NCBI GenBank assembly: GCA_913009515.1
Contig: CAJVYO010000102.1
Span: 1-6,474, forward strand
Origin: an uncultured Methylococcaceae bacterium
Lineage (GTDB): Bacteria > Pseudomonadota > Gammaproteobacteria > Methylococcales > Methylomonadaceae
Length of the DNA stretch: 6,474 bases
Direction: 5' to 3'
A model generated the notes under the pieces. That model had not been told where the DNA came from and made no database searches. It saw only the letters and a list, made by a program, of their open reading frames with translations. Shown here in pieces: positions 5,023-6,474 of this stretch. Position 1 is the first letter of the stretch, and every line of letters starts with the position of its first letter. A program made the translations under genes and the position numbers.

Positions 5023-6474
5023 TTAACCCACCCAAACACGGGCATTTCTAAACATTCTTAACCACGCACCATCTTCATCCCAATCACTTGGGTGCCATGA
5101 ATTTTGTTGTGTTCTAAAACAACGTTCAGGATGTGGCATCATAATCGTAAAACGCCCATCTAGCGTGGTTAATCCGGTAATACCCTCAGGCGAACCATTC
5201 GGATTCATAGGGAAATCTGTGGTTTTATTGCCGTTATTATCAATATAATTTAATGCGACTAAGGCTTTTTCTTGCTCTGAATGTGAAAATTCAGTGCGTC
5301 CTTCACCATGTGCAATCACCACGGGTATTTGTGAACCCGCCATGCCTTTTAATAAGATAGACGGCGATTCTTGCACTTCAACCATTGCCACCCGTGCTTC
5401 AAATTGTTCTGAAATATTGCGTTTAAATGCCGGCCAATGCTCCGCGCCATCGATTAATTCTTTCAAGCCTGACAGCATTTGACAGCCATTACACACGCCT
5501 AATCCAAAGGTATCTTCACGTCTAAAAAAAGCAGCAAATTCATCACGAGCAAGACTATTAAATAAAATCGATTTTGCCCAGCCGCCCCCAGCGCCTAAAA
5601 CATCGCCATAGGAAAAACCACCACACGCCACCAAGCCAACAAAGCCCTTTAAACTCACACGACCGCTAATAATATCCGTCATATGCACATCAATACTGGT
5701 AAAGCCGGCTTTATCAAATGCCGCCGCCATTTCTACATGACCATTAACACCCTGCTCTCTTAAAATAGCAACGCGTGGGCGATTAGCACTTAAATGAGCA
5801 GTTATATCCTCATTAATATCAAAACTTAATTTAGCAAATAAGCCTTTATCACTGTTATCTTGAATACGCTCAAATTGTTGTTTTGCACAATCAGGATTAT
5901 CACGCAAAGACTGCATACGATAACTCACTTCCGACCATGTTGTTTGTAGCTCTTCTCGACTTGCTGAATATAAAACAATGCCATCATAGCTAATATTTAA
6001 CTGCTGCGTTTCTTCTGTTACCCAACCAATTAAATGCGTACAATCGCCTAAACCTGCCGCATCAAATACATCTAACACCGCATCACAATCAGCCTGCCTT
6101 ACTTGAATCACCGCCCCTAATTCCTCATTAAATAAGGTTGCTAAAATATCCGCATCTAAACGATCCAATTCAACTTCAGCCCCACGCCGACCTGCAAATA
6201 TCATTTCTGATAAAGTCGCTAATAAGCCGCCATCCGAACGGTCATGATAAGCCAGTAATTTATTATCAGCATTTAACACTTGAATACTGTTAAAGAATGC
6301 TTTAAATAATGGCACATCGTCTAAATCTGGGACTTCATTACCCATTTGTTGAGTCACTTGAGCTAATACTGAACCGCCTAAACGATTTTTTCCTTGCCCC
6401 AAATCAATCAGCATTAAAACGCTGTCTTCATTCTGTAATTCAGGCGTTAATGTTTTTGTTACATCCACAACCGG
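5023..6474 (-). CDS. purL: Phosphoribosylformylglycinamidine synthase, C-terminal part (5' end outside window)
   Basis: The large single-chain PurL uses ATP and glutamine to convert FGAR to FGAM, the fourth step of purine synthesis. The frame runs to the right edge (PVVDVTK), and the GTG at 6466-6468 is an internal Val. The 483 visible residues of an expected 1,290 or so cover the end of the second ATP-binding synthetase domain, with AYHDRSDGG at fragment residues 75-83 and LFNEELGAVIQV at 114-125, followed by the glutaminase domain from about 233. There GVCNGCQ holds the nucleophile Cys328, and the HPE motif supplies His448 and Glu450, which completes the class I triad. The sequence follows remembered E. 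coli PurL closely to its end (FRNAR), with no frameshift. truD starts 3 bp after the stop. Possible control by PurR cannot be judged, because the promoter is outside the window. Confidence 0.98.
   Translation of the reverse strand, partial: PVVDVTKTLTPELQNEDSVLMLIDLGQGKNRLGGSVLAQVTQQMGNEVPDLDDVPLFKAFFNSIQVLNADNKLLAYHDRSDGGLLATLSEMIFAGRRGAEVELDRLDADILATLFNEELGAVIQVRQADCDAVLDVFDAAGLGDCTHLIGWVTEETQQLNISYDGIVLYSASREELQTTWSEVSYRMQSLRDNPDCAKQQFERIQDNSDKGLFAKLSFDINEDITAHLSANRPRVAILREQGVNGHVEMAAAFDKAGFTSIDVHMTDIISGRVSLKGFVGLVACGGFSYGDVLGAGGGWAKSILFNSLARDEFAAFFRREDTFGLGVCNGCQMLSGLKELIDGAEHWPAFKRNISEQFEARVAMVEVQESPSILLKGMAGSQIPVVIAHGEGRTEFSHSEQEKALVALNYIDNNGNKTTDFPMNPNGSPEGITGLTTLDGRFTIMMPHPERCFRTQQNSWHPSDWDEDGAWLRMFRNARVWVG

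Noticed and set aside
5294..5482. Open frame of 62 codons on the plus strand opposite purL
   Set aside because: It lies entirely inside the conserved glutaminase coding region on the other strand.
6466..6468. GTG as a start codon of a short PurL-like protein
   Set aside because: The frame continues upstream to the window edge and the residues match the interior of full-length PurL.

Overview
The window looks like chromosomal core DNA of an AT-rich gammaproteobacterium. This rests on the long single-chain type of PurL with a C-terminal glutaminase, a type II beta-carbonic anhydrase close to the Escherichia/Haemophilus form, lipid A genes (so an outer membrane), and LpxA and TruD that resemble remembered Pseudomonas proteins. 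The species cannot be named from the sequence. A low-GC marine or methanotroph-like gammaproteobacterium would fit, but that is a guess. No RNA genes, mobile elements, CRISPR arrays or signs of recent transfer are visible.

Layout. On the plus strand, positions 1-994 carry the 3' end of trxB (thioredoxin reductase) followed by can (beta-carbonic anhydrase), 34 bp apart. From 1051 to the right edge every gene is on the minus strand. In order of transcription they are purL (3' part, cut by the window edge), truD, a 365-residue HPt/HD-GYP protein, skp, fabZ and lpxA. The two blocks converge at 995-1050, where a hairpin at 1007-1035 followed by a U-rich stretch on the minus strand probably ends the lpxA transcript.

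How the genes work together. purL, truD and the HPt/HD-GYP gene are packed 3 and 8 bp apart and probably form one transcription unit. It links purine synthesis, tRNA pseudouridylation and a putative signalling protein. After a 75-bp gap with a possible promoter comes an envelope unit: Skp escorts unfolded outer-membrane proteins through the periplasm, while FabZ and LpxA both use (R)-3-hydroxyacyl-ACP, FabZ for fatty acid elongation and LpxA for the first step of lipid A. fabZ and lpxA overlap by 4 bases. The usual lpxD between skp and fabZ is absent, and lpxB does not follow lpxA.

Most worth a second look are the HPt/HD-GYP protein, which has a CheA-type phosphohistidine domain and altered HD-GYP catalytic positions; a methionine in LpxA that predicts a C10 acyl chain; the missing lpxD; and the run of GTG/TTG starts in truD, fabZ and lpxA.
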